A DNA stretch of 64,000 nt from Copromyces sp. CBS 386.78 (taxonomy: Eukaryota > Ascomycota > Sordariomycetes > Sordariales > Sordariaceae): NCBI GenBank assembly GCA_030685235.1, contig MU839196.1, forward strand, positions 1 to 64,000, read 5' to 3'. A program made the position numbers and the translations under genes. Below the pieces are notes generated by a model, which made no database searches, was not told the DNA's origin, and saw only the letters and a program-made list of their open reading frames with translations. This document shows positions 43,140 through 55,979 of this stretch, piece after piece. How positions within the stretch are numbered: the first letter of the stretch is position 1; each line of letters begins with the position of its first letter.

Positions 43140-44515
43140 GAATTAAGTGATTTATAATACTTTTGTTAAAGTATTTATAAATTTTGATAACGATCCTATT
43201 ATTTGCTCCTTATTTATTTATACTGTAGATTACGCCCTTGCGCTTACTTCGGTCCTGGTATTTTATAATATTGCCTTCGCTTTTAATTATTTTATTTATA
43301 ATAATGTAATTAAGGCCCGTATACGCGTTTAGAGAGTTAAGGAGGATTTTATTGAGTCCTATTAAGAAATTAATTATTTAAATAATTATAATATTGAGCT
43401 TTAATAGAATATTAATGAATTTAAGTAATTTTTTAACGATTTTAAAGTTAATATTCTTAAATCCTTTTAGAAATAGAGGGATAAGTATATTAAGGTTATT
43501 ATTAAGGTCCGCGCTTAATTGAAATAAATTCGAGAAATTATAATTATTATAGTACTTATTATATTAATTATAGGTATTAATAGTAGTAGTTATAGGTCGG
43601 TATAATTACGTACGTATATTATTCTATTTAATGGTAAGGGTATTATTTAATTGGAGAAAGCGGAAAAGTATTGTTTTTAGCGTATAAAGGTTAAGCTTTA
43701 TTAGATTAACGAGCCCGCTTACTTCGCCTTCGAATTGAAGTGCTTTTTATATATTGTTAAATATTTCGAGGGTTCCCTATTTGTAGTTATTGAATTTTAA
43801 TTAGTTAATATTTTTAAATATTCTATTAACGATATTAAATAGAAGTAGAAGATTGTTATAGATTTTTTTAAGGAGTTTAATACTAAGTACGATAATTCTA
43901 ATTTTGCTATTATTATTTGTTGCGAATTTAACGATTTAAAAATAATTAAAAATATATATTAGGCTGTTTTTAAGGACCGTTTTACTATTTTTATCGATTA
44001 ATGCGAAATAGACGACGATATAAAAGTATATTACTTTTAAAATAAAATTAATAAAGTTGTTTGTAATATTATCGCTTATTAATACCTGCTTTTAATTGAA
44101 AATAATTTTGTTAAATAGTTCTAAATAGCCCGCTCTTTAGTTTAGAATTATAAGGATAATATTTATTGTAAGAAATTCGTTAATTTATTTTATAAATTAT
44201 CCGCCGTTAATAATAATAATATTATTTCTTTTTTAGAATAGTTTATTAATTAAGGTAATAATATAATGGTCTTTGATTTTATATTTACTACCGATATTAT
44301 TATATACGGTATAATTTTTTAAAAAGTTTTTAAATATTGTATAAAGACTGGAGTTTATATTTATTACGGTCGTAAGAATTATTTTTCGGCTATATGTTGT
44401 ATTTGTATTAATTTTAATAAGGACCTTCTTGTTTTTACCCGTGGCGGTAGTTACGGTAGTTGCGGTAGAGGTAGTAGTAGAAGAGGCGGTAGAAGCGGTA
44501 ATAATAATATCGCTT
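43140..44515 (+). pseudogene. Gypsy B1 gag remnant with zinc knuckle
   Basis: The stretch 43147-43332 matches B2 gag (I-Y-x-T-x-V-x-V-F-I-N). Near 44350-44400 the frame reads Y-I-Y-Y-G-R-K-N-Y-F-S-A-I-C, a CCHC knuckle with most ligands changed to Tyr. A Gly/Arg-rich tail follows (44440-44510). Confidence 0.75.
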
Positions 44516-44529
44516 TTTAATAAGGCTAG

Positions 44530-44770
44530 TATTACGGGGCAATACCGTTGGGGGTGAGGTAGGATAAACGTAGTTGTACGAGGAAGGAAAGAAGGAGGAG
44601 GGAGGAGTGCGGTCTAGATATAGGGCAAGCTATACCGTACCCAGGATCTAGGACCGAGGCCTACTAGTATATACGTATAATCTTATTAGCCAATAGCTAA
44701 TAGGCTCGACTAGCTATACCTAATCGTATACGCAATACCTAGTAGTACTATTATAAGTAATCCTATAATA
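44530..44770 (-). repeat. Gypsy C LTR, left copy (3' LTR of the element)
   Basis: 241 bp, beginning TATTACGGGG and ending CCTATAATA on the plus strand. Pairs end to end with 51584-51824. Confidence 0.9.
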
Positions 44771-46299
44771 TTACTTCCCTACAAAAGAAGTTTATAGAGC
44801 TTTAAACGATTTATTTAGTATATATATATAAAATGATAGAATTTTATTTCAATCCTCGTCTTCCAATTCCTCGATTTGTAATTAAACGCTTGTAATCCGC
44901 GATTGAGCGGCTACGTTATTGTTATCTCCTTATTAGTAGGTTACTACCTCTAATTATATTTCTACGTTCCTTATCAGGGGCCGTTTTCCTTATTAGACTT
45001 CTATTAACCTTCTAAATACTTTATAGAAGAATTCGTCTATTTTTTAAAAATCTTCTTCGGATAAGGGTTCGAACTCCCAATTTATTAATTCGACTGTAGC
45101 TTCCTTACGGCCGGCTATAATATCCGTTATAACGGTATTAATTTACTCCTTTAGGTCGGCAATATATTTAGAACGTTTCGGAGGCGGGGTTAGGGACGCT
45201 ATATAGCGTATTTAGGGTACGGACAATACTATATAACGTATTTAGGATATTGGGGCCCTTCGTAAGGATTGTTTTTAAAATATAGCTTTAATTTTTAATT
45301 AACTTTAAATTATTAGTAGGATAGGAGTATTTGGGTAATTGCGGTAAAAAGCGATAATAGAGTCCCTTATTCCCTTAATATTATCGAGGGGTTTATCGGT
45401 AGGATTATAATATTTCTACTTTATAATATAAAATTAGTAACGGTTGCCTCCTCGTTAGAAATAATTTAAAAATTTATTAAATTCCTATTCCGCTACTTCC
45501 TCGTAATAATTTATTTTAATTATAATTCTGCCTTCGTTAATTCGTATATCGCCTTATAGGTTAATTTAATTAGGAAGGCCCTTATAGTAAAGTTTTATTA
45601 TAAAAACGTAGAATATTAGCGAATACTTTATATTAATAAGTAAAATTAATTTAACGTTATAGGATTACGTTTAATCTACTTTAAAAGGGCCTTCCTATTA
45701 TAAATATAATTTATTATATAGCCTACCGTTATTAAGATTAATTATATTAAATATAACGAAGTCCCTAGCGCAGTATTTTAGTATATTAAACCGATTTTTA
45801 TTAGCGTTAGCCTCGTATCAATTTTATACTTTTTTCGTAGAAGTATATATATAGTCCTAAATAGCCTCGAAATAAGCGAACAATTCGCTAACCTTTATAT
45901 ATTCCTTCTACTATACTAGTAAGAAACCTTTTAATAATATAATTACTATAGGTTCAATATTTATACGGGGGTAAAAACTATAATTAATAAAGAAGGGGGT
46001 TACGCCCGTAATTAATAATATTATATTATTTCTTACGAATTCCATTAATAGTAATTATTATACTTAATCCGTTTATACCTAATTAACGAAAATACGTAAA
46101 TATTATTTTATTTTTACGTTAATACATTCCGTTTAGGCGTTAATTTATAAATAGAAAACGGAGCTTAATAGTTTCTTAATAATTAAATATTTATAAATCG
46201 TAAATTAGAATAAGGATATAAATCAAATATTACAATTAGAAACAATAGTATTAAATAGATTATAGAAGGTATAAATACAGTTAATAAAACGGTCCGCTA

Positions 46300-46900
46300 A
46301 TTCTTCTACTTCTATAATAACGGTCGGGATATAATAATATATCTTTATTAAACAATCTACGACAATAGCGATATATTTGAATTTCTAGCCTAAATAAAGG
46401 CTTTCTGGCAAGGGGGAAATATAATCGACCAATATATTAGTTTATAGTACGTAAATTACTAGTATAAGCTTAAAATAATTTACCTTAGCTCGTCGTAATG
46501 CCTTTATTTTAAAGTATATTAAGTAACCTTTATAATAGGCTTTAACGGCCTCCGCTATACCTAATTAATACTAATATTCGTTTATTTATACCTATATTTT
46601 ATCCTTTCTTAAATAGCCGGCTATTAATAATAAATAAGCATAATAAATTAGTAGTAAATAGGTAATAGTATTATTAAAGTCGATAAATACCTTCCTTCTA
46701 TAATAAACCTTACTTCCCGCTATAGAATATTTGGCGAAAGCGACTTTAAACTTCTTCCTAATATAGGGGCGCTATTTAATACAATTTAGGTCTTTTAGGT
46801 AATTAACAGCTTCCTATATTAGGGTTGACTAATTATAGCTTTCGTTAATAATATCGTTAATTAATTTATCCGGCTCTTCTAAAGTATTTAGCAATAGTAA
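46300..46900 (-). pseudogene. Gypsy C integrase remnant
   Basis: Minus-strand frame gives F-K-Y-I-A-I-V-V-D-C-L-I-K-I-Y-Y-Y-I-P and V-E-E-L-A-D-R-F, the first catalytic-Asp region of a retroelement integrase (V-V-D-x-L-x-K). Stops interrupt it. Confidence 0.75.
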
Positions 46901-47779
46901 GAATATTTCTTCGTTAAAATCGAAGTCGCTAATAACTATAATTAATAGGGTAAGGCAACCTTTTTTAAAGCGGGCGGGTCGATAAATTTATAGTTTTTTA
47001 CCTTTAAGCGATAATTATTTATATTTAGAAGTATATCCTCCGGCTTCTTATTTAGTATATTAGAGCGAAGGTTTTATAACCCTAATATATAGAAGATTAA
47101 GAAATTAAATTGTAATAGAAATTATAATTATTATATATAGCGGGGTATAAACTATTTATTTATTATAAAAGTCTTTAAATTCTTATAATTTATAATAATA
47201 TTAAAAGGTTATTAAGCGCCTTCTAATTTTGGGCACTATTCTTCTAGAGCTTTAACGATAGCGAGGAATTCTTTATTATAAATATTATAATTATATTCCG
47301 CTACTAAATATTATATTAAGAAGTATACGATTAGGTAGAATTTACTATTATTATTATATTAGGAAAGAGTGCCTCTAAAAGCTTAATTTAAAGTATTAGT
47401 TTCTACGACCGTTTTTCTAGATTAATTATAAATTTATAAGGTTAGTCTACTAGTAAATACGGCCTTTAGGGTTTTGAAAGCGGATTACTATATTATAATT
47501 TATATTTATTCTGCGTTTTTCTTCGTAAGATTATATAATAGTACTACTATTATTAAAAAGCCTTTAATAAAGCGATAATAAAAGTTAGCAAATTTTAAAA
47601 AGCTTTGTAAAAGTTTCTTTAATATCGGAGGTTGCCAATTTATAATAGTTTTAATTTTCGCTAGGTCTATTTTAATACCGCTTAGCGTAATAATTAATTT
47701 AAAATATTTGGTTTTCTTAATATAAAATTTATATTTATTAATATTAACCTATAGGTCAGCCTTTTTTAGGCGGGTAAAA

Positions 47780-48210
47780 ATATCGTCTACATATTTCTAA
47801 TATTCTTCTTCGTTATTTAAAAAAATAAAAATATTATTTAAATAAGTAATTATATAGATATTTAGGATATTGTATAAAATATCGTTAATATAATTCTAGA
47901 ATATACTAAGTACTCCCTATAAGCCGAATAAGTAAATAAGTAATTTAAATAAGCTAAAGCGGGTAACGAACGCTATTAGTTATTCGTACCCTTCCGCGAC
48001 GCGAATACGGTTAAAAGCAGTAATAATATTTAATTTAATAAAAATCTTTATTTTACAAATAGTATTAAAGGTTTCTTTAATTAAAGGGAACGGGTAGTAA
48101 TTTTTAAAAGTAATATTATTAATCCCCCTATAATTCACGTAAATTTTAATACTTCCGCCTAGCTTTTATATTAGCAAGATTTAGGAAGCGGCTTCTAATT
48201 ATAAGGGACG
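47780..48210 (-). pseudogene. Gypsy C reverse transcriptase remnant
   Basis: Minus-strand text reads G-G-S-I-K-I-Y-V-N-Y-R-G-I-N, Y-P-F-P-L-I-K-E-T-F, I-K-L-N-I-I-T-A-F-N-R-I-R-V, N-Y-I-N-D-I-L-Y and Y-L-N-N-I-F-I at the active site. The Y-x-D-D motif is changed to Y-L-N-N by the same transitions as in Gypsy A. Confidence 0.88.
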
Positions 48211-49984
48211 GATAAACCTATTATAAAAATTTTCATTAATTTACTTTTTAATTATATTTAATTTATTAAGGTTAAATACCTTCGATTTTATATAGAGCGC
48301 CTATTCTTCTAAGTAAAGTTCGATTTTAAAATTATAAAAATAGTAAGGAAGTAAAATTGTAACGTTATAAGGTCTAAAAACGTTGAAATAATTCTAATAT
48401 TATTTAAAAAGTTTTTTTTTAATTTAAGCGTCGGTTTTAAATAATTTATCGGCCTTTTCGTAAAATTTAGCTATATCTTCCTCTATAATACTAGCGGCGA
48501 ACTTAATAGCTTTGTATTATTCGAAATCTTCGTTTGCATTATTATTAAAGTAGATATATTTAGCGATCTTTATTGCCCGGATAGCTACTTTGGATTTTTT
48601 ACTAACGTAGGCGTTAATTTATAAATAATAACGCTTACTTAATAATTTCTTATATTTAATACTATTACTATCCTAAATCTCTTATTCTATTTCTAGGGTA
48701 AAGTTTATTAATCCGGCGGGTATATTATAGTTATATTTAATTCCTATCCCTACCCTTCTATTAATAATATTTTTATCGTTTTTATATTCCTTAAGCTCTA
48801 GGGCGCCCCCTTCTACTTCTTTAACTTAAGTTTCTTCTACTTTAGCCTCTTCTAAAATCTTATAGAATTCTACGTATAAAGTATAGAATACGTATAAATA
48901 ATATTTTTCGTATAATTAATTAAAATTAATGGCCGTTATATCCCTAATATTTATAAAATTAATTAATTCGTTCGAAAAATACGTTTTACGTATTACAATA
49001 CGGTAGTAGGGGTCGGATCTTCGTTAGCCGGCTATAGTATAGTAAATAGTAGGCTTAATCCGTTTAGGAGCTTCGGTAATAGTATTTGTAACTAGGGCGG
49101 AATCTAGGGTAGTATTATTTTTAATAACGGCGGGAGTAGGGTTTATAATTAAGGTATTAGAGCCGATTACCTCGGTTATACTTTATACAGTTTTATAGTA
49201 ATATATATAAATATATTTCTAAATTTTAGGTACGTACTATAAGGAAAGTAGAAGGTTAGTAGGAAGGTAACAGTTTATGTAGTAGTTAGTAAAAGTAACG
49301 GTATTATTTAGCTATAATATTATAAGATTATAAAATTTGAATTATAGTATACCTAAAATAACGGGATAATTATCGGCTAAATTGTAAATTAATATAACAA
49401 TTGTTTTTATATAATAACCGATCCGCAATTAAACTTCGTAATAATAAATAATAAAGTCCTTAAGTATACTATCTACCAAATATAAAGCCTTTAATTTAAA
49501 GAGCTTTAATAGTAGGATAATATAATAGGCGGTAAAACCGTAATTAATAAAAGCGAGAGTAGAATATTCGCTATTAATTAGAATAATATATTTATTTTAT
49601 TAATTATACGGTCCGTAGATAATTTAAATAGAGAGGAAAATAAAATTATTTTTATAGCTATTTAAATTTGAATTTTTAAATTAAATTACTTTTAAATCTA
49701 CTAAATTATTTATTTCCTCCTCTATTATTACTATAGACAAAGGCTTCTCTAAGCGATTTAGTAGAGAGGCGGCGTATTTCCTATACTATATTCCGTAAGT
49801 TAAGCGAGAATTAGAACGGGAAGTATAGTAAGAGCGGCAAGTTTACCGGTAACGATAGTATTAATACGAATACTGTTATTACTATTATTACTATAGCTAG
49901 TCTAATTTATAGCGGGTTTACTACAGTTATTATTATTACCGCTTTTATTACAATAATTATAGCGGTTACGTTCCTTCTACTCCT

Positions 49985-50060
49985 TAAAGATATTAATATT
50001 AATATTATTACAATATTTATAAGCGTAATAATTAAAGTTAGTATAGCGCTTACAAAAATT
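49985..50060 (-). pseudogene. Gypsy C gag zinc knuckle
   Basis: The minus strand reads F-C-K-R-Y-T-N-F-N-Y-Y-A-Y-K-Y-C. C, Y, Y, Y fall at the C-x2-C-x4-H-x4-C positions, so one original Cys remains and three ligands were converted to Tyr. Confidence 0.6.
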
Positions 50061-51583
50061 ATTTTATATATAGTAATTAAAGACCGTTTTATCGATTATA
50101 TAAGATAATTAAATATTAAAAGCGTTTATAGTATTAAAATTTATAACGGTACTACTTTAATTAATAATATATTCGGGAATAGTAATACTACTACTACTAT
50201 TAATTCTTCTATTACTAATCTTATAATAAACGTTAGTCTTTTTACGCCAATTACACTCTTCTAAGTTAGTAGCGAACTTCCGATAGAGGGTAAACTAATT
50301 ATTAAAATCGTTATAAATTAGGGTATTTTATTAATAAGCGATAATATTACGGATTTCGTTCGTAATTTTTATTTTTAAATAGTGAATTTTTATAGTATTA
50401 TCGAAATTATATTTATTAATAATAATAATAAATTTATCTTTGAAATTAAATTATTTCGTACTTTTAATTATTTTTAATAATTCGAAATCGTAACGTACTT
50501 CGAAGGTAAAGTTTATATAGTTATATTTAATATCGAAATAAGTAAAGAAGGCTTCTACATTTTCCTACTTTTATTTTATTAAATTCTCTTCTTTAATAAT
50601 AAATATTATATATAGTAATAAAGTCCTAAAGGCATTACTTTTAAAATACGAAAGGATTTATACAAATTTATAACGCTTATCCTAATCGAATTATTAAGTA
50701 TTTTAAAATTAATATAATTAAATTTTATTACGCTAATCCTAAAAAACTTTAATATATTTAACGGTAAAAATATTTTTACCGGTATAAACGGCGGAATCTT
50801 TATTCGTACGGGTTTTTAAGGTAATTATAATAATTTCGTCGTTAGAATTAGGAGCGGGGATAGAAGCGGGCGGAATAATTTTATTACAAATAGCTTTTTT
50901 AAAGGCCCTAATCTAAGTTTCGGCAATTTTCCTAAATTTAGTATTAATTTCGTTAGAAGTAATAAAATTGTATTTTAATTAGAGAACTTTTTATTAAAGG
51001 GTAATAATAATATTATTTTAAATTACAATTTATTAGTAAATAGCTTTAAAAGAGTCTTAAATAGTATTAGCGAATATATTAATTTAAATAAGGTTTATAT
51101 AAATTAATTATACGAAAATAATAATAATATAAGGGAAAATAACGTATTAACCGAGATTAGAAGTAGTATTAAGGATTTCTTCTGCAATTAGATTATTTAA
51201 GCGCTAAGTAGCAGCGTTATTAAAGGATTCGGTAATATTATTAAAAAATTATTCGTACTTAGAATTAATAATAGCATTAATCGTAGAAATAGCGGTATCG
51301 AAATTAGTAACGGAGTTCGATATTTATAGTAATTAATTTAATTAATATATAATATACTTATTTATTATTTTATAACGTAAATAGAATTTATTAATTACTT
51401 TATAATTAGTTACAATACGACGAAAAAGAAGTATAATTACAATATAATAAAAGAGAGGTGTAGTCGCCGTACGACAGACGGATCTTTAATCCTAATCGCG
51501 GGCTCGTTAGAAATATTTATAATAGCGGCGATAAATTTATTTTGAGGTATACGCGTATAGCGTAATAGAAAGGTATAATTAAT

Positions 51584-51824
51584 TATTATAGGGTAATATT
51601 ATTAGGGGTAAGGTAGGATAAACGTAATTATACGAGGAAGGAAAGAAGGAGGAGGGAGGAGTGCGGTCTAGATATAGGGCAGGCTATACTATACCTAGGA
51701 TTTAGGACCGAAGCCTACTAGTGTATATATGCGATCCTATTGGCCAATAGCCAATAGGCTCGACTGGCTATACTTAATCGTGTACGCAGTACCCAGTGGT
51801 GCTATTATAGGTAATCCTATAATA
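51584..51824 (-). repeat. Gypsy C LTR, right copy (5' LTR of the element)
   Basis: 241 bp, partner of 44530-44770, followed directly by the GCTAG duplication and resumption of Gypsy B1 sequence. Confidence 0.9.
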
Positions 51825-51962
51825 GCTAGTATGGTTACGGTTAGTAGGGTTATAGTTAGTAGGGTTATAGCTAATAATATTGAATTAATATTATAAATAT
51901 TTAAGTGGCTAATAATAATATTGTGGTATTATAGTATTAGTAGGCCCCGGTCCCCGCGTACG

Positions 51963-52270
51963 TATCACGGTGCAAAGGCACAAGGTAGGTAAGAATATAC
52001 GTAATTGTACGAAGGAGTAAGAGGAAAGGTTCAAGGGTGTGATCCTAGACTGGTCTTTATAGAGGCTAATTTGGGAAATTAGTTCTGTAGTAATCTTATA
52101 AGTGCTATAGAATTAGTACGACCTATATAGCGATGGCGATAATAAGGCTATTATAGCCTTCGTAGAAGGCTATAATAGCCTTATATTATATTCGGAGCTA
52201 TAGCTTAATTTCTAGTTCCGATAGCTGCTAATTATATATTTTAAACTATTATAAGGCTAACTCTATAATA
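51963..52270 (-). repeat. Gypsy D LTR, left copy (308 bp)
   Basis: Starts where B1 sequence breaks relative to B2 (after ccccgcgtacg) with TATCACGGTG and ends ctctataata. It contains a perfect 14-bp-arm inverted repeat, aaggctattatagcc...ggctataatagcctt, near 52144-52181. Confidence 0.7.
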
Positions 52271-52352
52271 TTACTCTAGACTAAAAGAAGCTATATAGTT
52301 GATTAATAATATATAAAACGATTAATATACTTATTAATCGTTTAATTTACCT

Positions 52353-52573
52353 TATTACAGGATTAGGCCTGTGATATACCCACCCTACACTGCCTCTTAG
52401 ATGTGCCATAACTATCGTTATAGCACGGTCACGTGCAGGGTTATATGCGCGTACGGCCTGGCTCCAGGGCTCTCGCCTATATAGCCAGTCCTCCGCACAT
52501 ATCCTTCCTTTCCTCTCCTTCGTACAATAACGTATATCCTACCTTACCCCTAATAATACTTCACCCCGTAATA
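52353..52573 (+). repeat. Gypsy B2 5' LTR (221 bp)
   Basis: Aligns end to end with 59427-59647. Differences are nearly all C/T or G/A. Confidence 0.92.
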
Positions 52574-52929
52574 GTTTATTGTGCCTACTATCGCACTACG
52601 CGCGCTTAAGGGAGATAGATTTAGATTACGTTTAGTATAGAAAAGATTATTTAAATTGCATCCGTAATTAATCGTTCCGCGATTAAAATTCGACCCCTTA
52701 CGAACGGGGTAAATAAAGATTCGGTTGCAAATATTACGACCCGAGCTAGGTAATATAATATAAGTATTAGCCTTATTTCTTTCTCCCTCTTATATTTATT
52801 AATTAAAACGGTTTATTCTAATAATAACCGTATCCGTATTTAATTTAGTAATTAATAACGGATTAGCTACGGGTTATTATTAATAATTTTATTATAGTAA
52901 CCGCTATTGGCGCCCTTCAAATTGCTGAC

Positions 52930-54320
52930 CTTAAAAATCAAATGATTTACGATACTTTAGTTGAAGTATTTATAAACCTTGATAATAATCCTACTATTCG
53001 CGTTCTATTATATTATACTGTTGATTACGCCTTTGCACTCGTATTAGTCCTAGTATTCTATAACGTTGCTCTCGCTTATAACTATTTTATTTATAACGAT
53101 ATAATCGAAGCCCGCTCGCGCGTTTAAAGAGCCGAAGAGGATTTTACCGAATTTTATTAAGAGATCGATCGTTTGAATATTTGAAATACTAAATTTTAAT
53201 AAAAGATTAACGAATTTAAATAATCCTTTAACGATTTTAAAACTAATACTTTTAAATCTTTTTAAAAATAGAAAGATAAATATATTGAAGCTATTAATAA
53301 AATCCGCGCTTAATTAAAATAAATTTAAAAAACTAAAATACTTATCCTTATTATAGCGATTATAAATATTAACGGTAGTAGTTATAAGTCGGTATAATTA
53401 CGTATATATATTATTCCGTTTAATAGTAAAGGAATTATTCTATTGGAAAAAGCGGAGAAGTATTATTTTTAGCATATAAAAGTTAAATTATATTAGATTG
53501 ACGAGCTGATTTATTTCGCCTTTAAATTTAAACGTTTTTCGTATATCGTTAAATATTTCGAAGGCCCCCCTTTTGCGGCTATTAAGTCGGTGTTAACTAA
53601 TATTTTCAAATATTTAATTAACGATATTAAATAGAAATAAAAGATTGTTATAAATTTTTTTAAAGAGTTTAATATTAAGTATAACAATTCCGACTTTATT
53701 ATTATCGTTCGTTGCGAGCTAAACGATTTGAAGATGATTAAAGATATACGTTGGGCCGTTTTCGAGGACCGCTTTACTATCTTTATCGATTAGTGCGATA
53801 TAAATAATATTATAAAAGTGTACTTCTTTTATAATAAAGTTACTAAGGCCGTTTATAATATTATCGCTTATTAATACCCGCTTCCTACCGATAACGATTA
53901 TAGTAAATAGCTTTAAATAACCTGTTTATTAATTTAGAGCTATAAAGATAATATTTATTGCGAAAAGTTCGTTAACCCGTTTTATAAACCGTTTTCTTTA
54001 AATAATTATAATATTATTTCGTTTACGGAGTAACCCGTTAATTAGGGTAGTAATACGATGGACTTTGATTTTATGTCCGTTATTAATATTATTATATATA
54101 GTATAATTTTGTAAAAGATTTTCGAATATTATATAAAGACCGGTACGTATACCTATTGCGGTTGTAAGAATTATTTTTCGGCCGCTTGCTGTAGCCGTAT
54201 TAATTTTAATAAGGATCCTCTTATTTCTACCCGTAGTAGTCGCGGCGGTTGCGGCGGTAGAGGCGGTGGTAGAGGCGGTGGTAGGGGTAGTAATAATAAT
54301 AATTCCGTTCTTTAGTAGGG
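52930..54320 (+). pseudogene. Gypsy B2 gag with CCHC knuckle and Gly/Arg-rich tail
   Basis: The N-terminal part (52942-53127) matches B1. Near 54150-54200 the text is Y-T-Y-C-G-C-K-N-Y-F-S-A-A-C, a CCHC knuckle keeping the second and fourth Cys and with Tyr for the first Cys and the His. It is followed by a Gly/Arg-rich stretch (R-G-G-C-G-G-R-G-G-G-R-G-G) at 54235-54290. Confidence 0.8.
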
Positions 54321-54674
54321 CTAGTACGGCTATGGTTAATAGGGTTATAGTTAGTAAGGCTATAGTTAATAGTATTAAATTAATACTATAAATGTATAAA
54401 CGGCTAATAATAACGTTGTAGTATTATAGTATTAGCAGGCCTTAGTCTCCGTATACGTCCCCGGCTTCGTCGGCTTTATTTAAAGTAACGAAATTAGTTA
54501 TATTAATTAGTAGGGAAATATATAGTTTTTAAATTAAATTGCGATTGGAGGTAACTATTTATAAGATAGAGAGAGGAGGGTAATATTATTGTATAATTAG
54601 ATATAGTTGAGATTTATAGATCTTTTGTAGATAGCCGTTATAAATATTTTAATTTATTAAACTTCTTTATTTAA

Positions 54675-54953
54675 TTGTTTGACGGATTGTATAAAGTATA
54701 TTATTTAAGTCTAGTCGATAGTAGTTATATTACTTTAGGTTTTATTAATAAATGTTTTATTTATTATTATTGTTTCCTTTTTTTTAAATTTATAATATTT
54801 AAAATTTTGTATTTCGTTAACGGAGGTTCCGTTAAAGGTAATATTATTTATTTTATAAGGCTTACAATAGGGATAGGCTATTATTACGAAATTATCGACC
54901 TTTTTATTTATAATTTAGCCGAAGACAACTTAGTTATTCTAGGCTACTTATAG
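54675..54953 (+). pseudogene. Gypsy B2 aspartic protease
   Basis: Open 92-codon frame: L-V-D-S-S at the active site (DSG expected), T-L-G-F-I-N, and a closing L-V-I-L-G-Y-L. It matches the Gypsy A protease in layout. Confidence 0.75.
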
Positions 54954-55979
54954 TTAGTTTATTATTCGCCAAATATTTTATAGCCTTATAATTCGCTCTA
55001 ATTTATTATAGTTTATAAAAAGCGCGGCTGCCTCCCTAAAGGAATCTTTAATATTAAATGGGAAGCCCCTATAGCCGGCCTAATTGCCTATATAACGAAT
55101 TTAACGTTTAGAAAGGCTATTTACGAGGAGGTCTTAGACGAGGGCAAGTCCGATATTGAATTACGAGTAGATACCCTTTATTATATTTCTATTTTTGCGA
55201 TTGTAAGACGAGCGGCCTATTAGCGGTTTAATTGTTTTCGAAATTAGATTATTTACCGCTTGAAGACTTTTGCGATTAATAAGATATTAATGGGTTCTAG
55301 TTAAATCGTTATATTTAATACTATCCTTTTTAGTGTAATCCCCCTTCCTCTATTACGGATAGTCCTAATACCTTATTAGGTGGTTAGAAGATTCCGTATT
55401 ATTATTATAGATTATTAAATTTAAATTTGTTGCCTTTATATTTTTATAGGTCTTATTAACTTTAATAATATTAAGGAGCTATCCGCCGCTACTTTTAATT
55501 AGTTAGTAGAGAAGTATAGTTTTTAAGTTATTTATACTATAAAGGCTAATATAGATAAAGATATTAAGCGTATATTGGAAGAAGATAAATTAGTAGAGGA
55601 GTATAATATTTTAGACCCGTTCGCTTTTAACGATAAATTTACCTTAGAAATAATTAAAGAGGTTTTAATAAGTAGAGAATAGAAGTATAAGAAGTTCTTT
55701 AGTAGTAATTTCTATTATTAGATCGACGGTTTAATAGGTAAGGGTAATGTAGCTATTTTGAGGGCCGTTAAGGTTTTTAATTCCGTTAAAATTAACGGTA
55801 TAGATAACGATTTTCCCCGGTGCGAAGAAGTTATCGATTAATATTTCGTTGCTAATAATATTATTTTACGTAAAGTTATTTTAGAGGATATTACGAAATT
55901 TTACGAGAAAGCCGATAAATTATTTAAAACGGACGTATAAATTTAGGTTAAATTATTTCGATAATATTGGTATTATATA

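Larger units (their letters stand above)
44530..51824 (-). mobile_element. Gypsy C: complete Ty3/Gypsy element on the minus strand (7,295 bp)
   Basis: Two 241-bp LTRs (44530-44770 and 51584-51824) with 5-bp target duplication GCTAG (44525-44529 and 51825-51829). On the minus strand, gag lies at about 51300-49900, RT at about 48210-47780 and integrase near 46420-46320. Many in-frame stops; LTR differences are transitions. It inserted into Gypsy B1 just after the gag Gly/Arg-rich tail. Confidence 0.92.
42549..51962 (+). mobile_element. Gypsy B1: 5' part of a Ty3/Gypsy element, split by Gypsy C, cut by Gypsy D
   Basis: 5' LTR 42549-42770, then gag to 44529, an inserted Gypsy C (44530-51824), and 133 further bases (51830-51962) of B sequence, where Gypsy D interrupts it. 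The match to Gypsy B2 (LTR and gag) fixes the reading: the B2 sequence ggctagtacggctatggtta corresponds to the two flanks of C. The rest of the element lies beyond D, outside the window. Confidence 0.85.

Noticed and set aside
52144..52181. Palindrome in the Gypsy D LTR as a regulatory hairpin
   Set aside because: Clear inverted repeat, but in a dead, AT-rich LTR nothing links it to a function.
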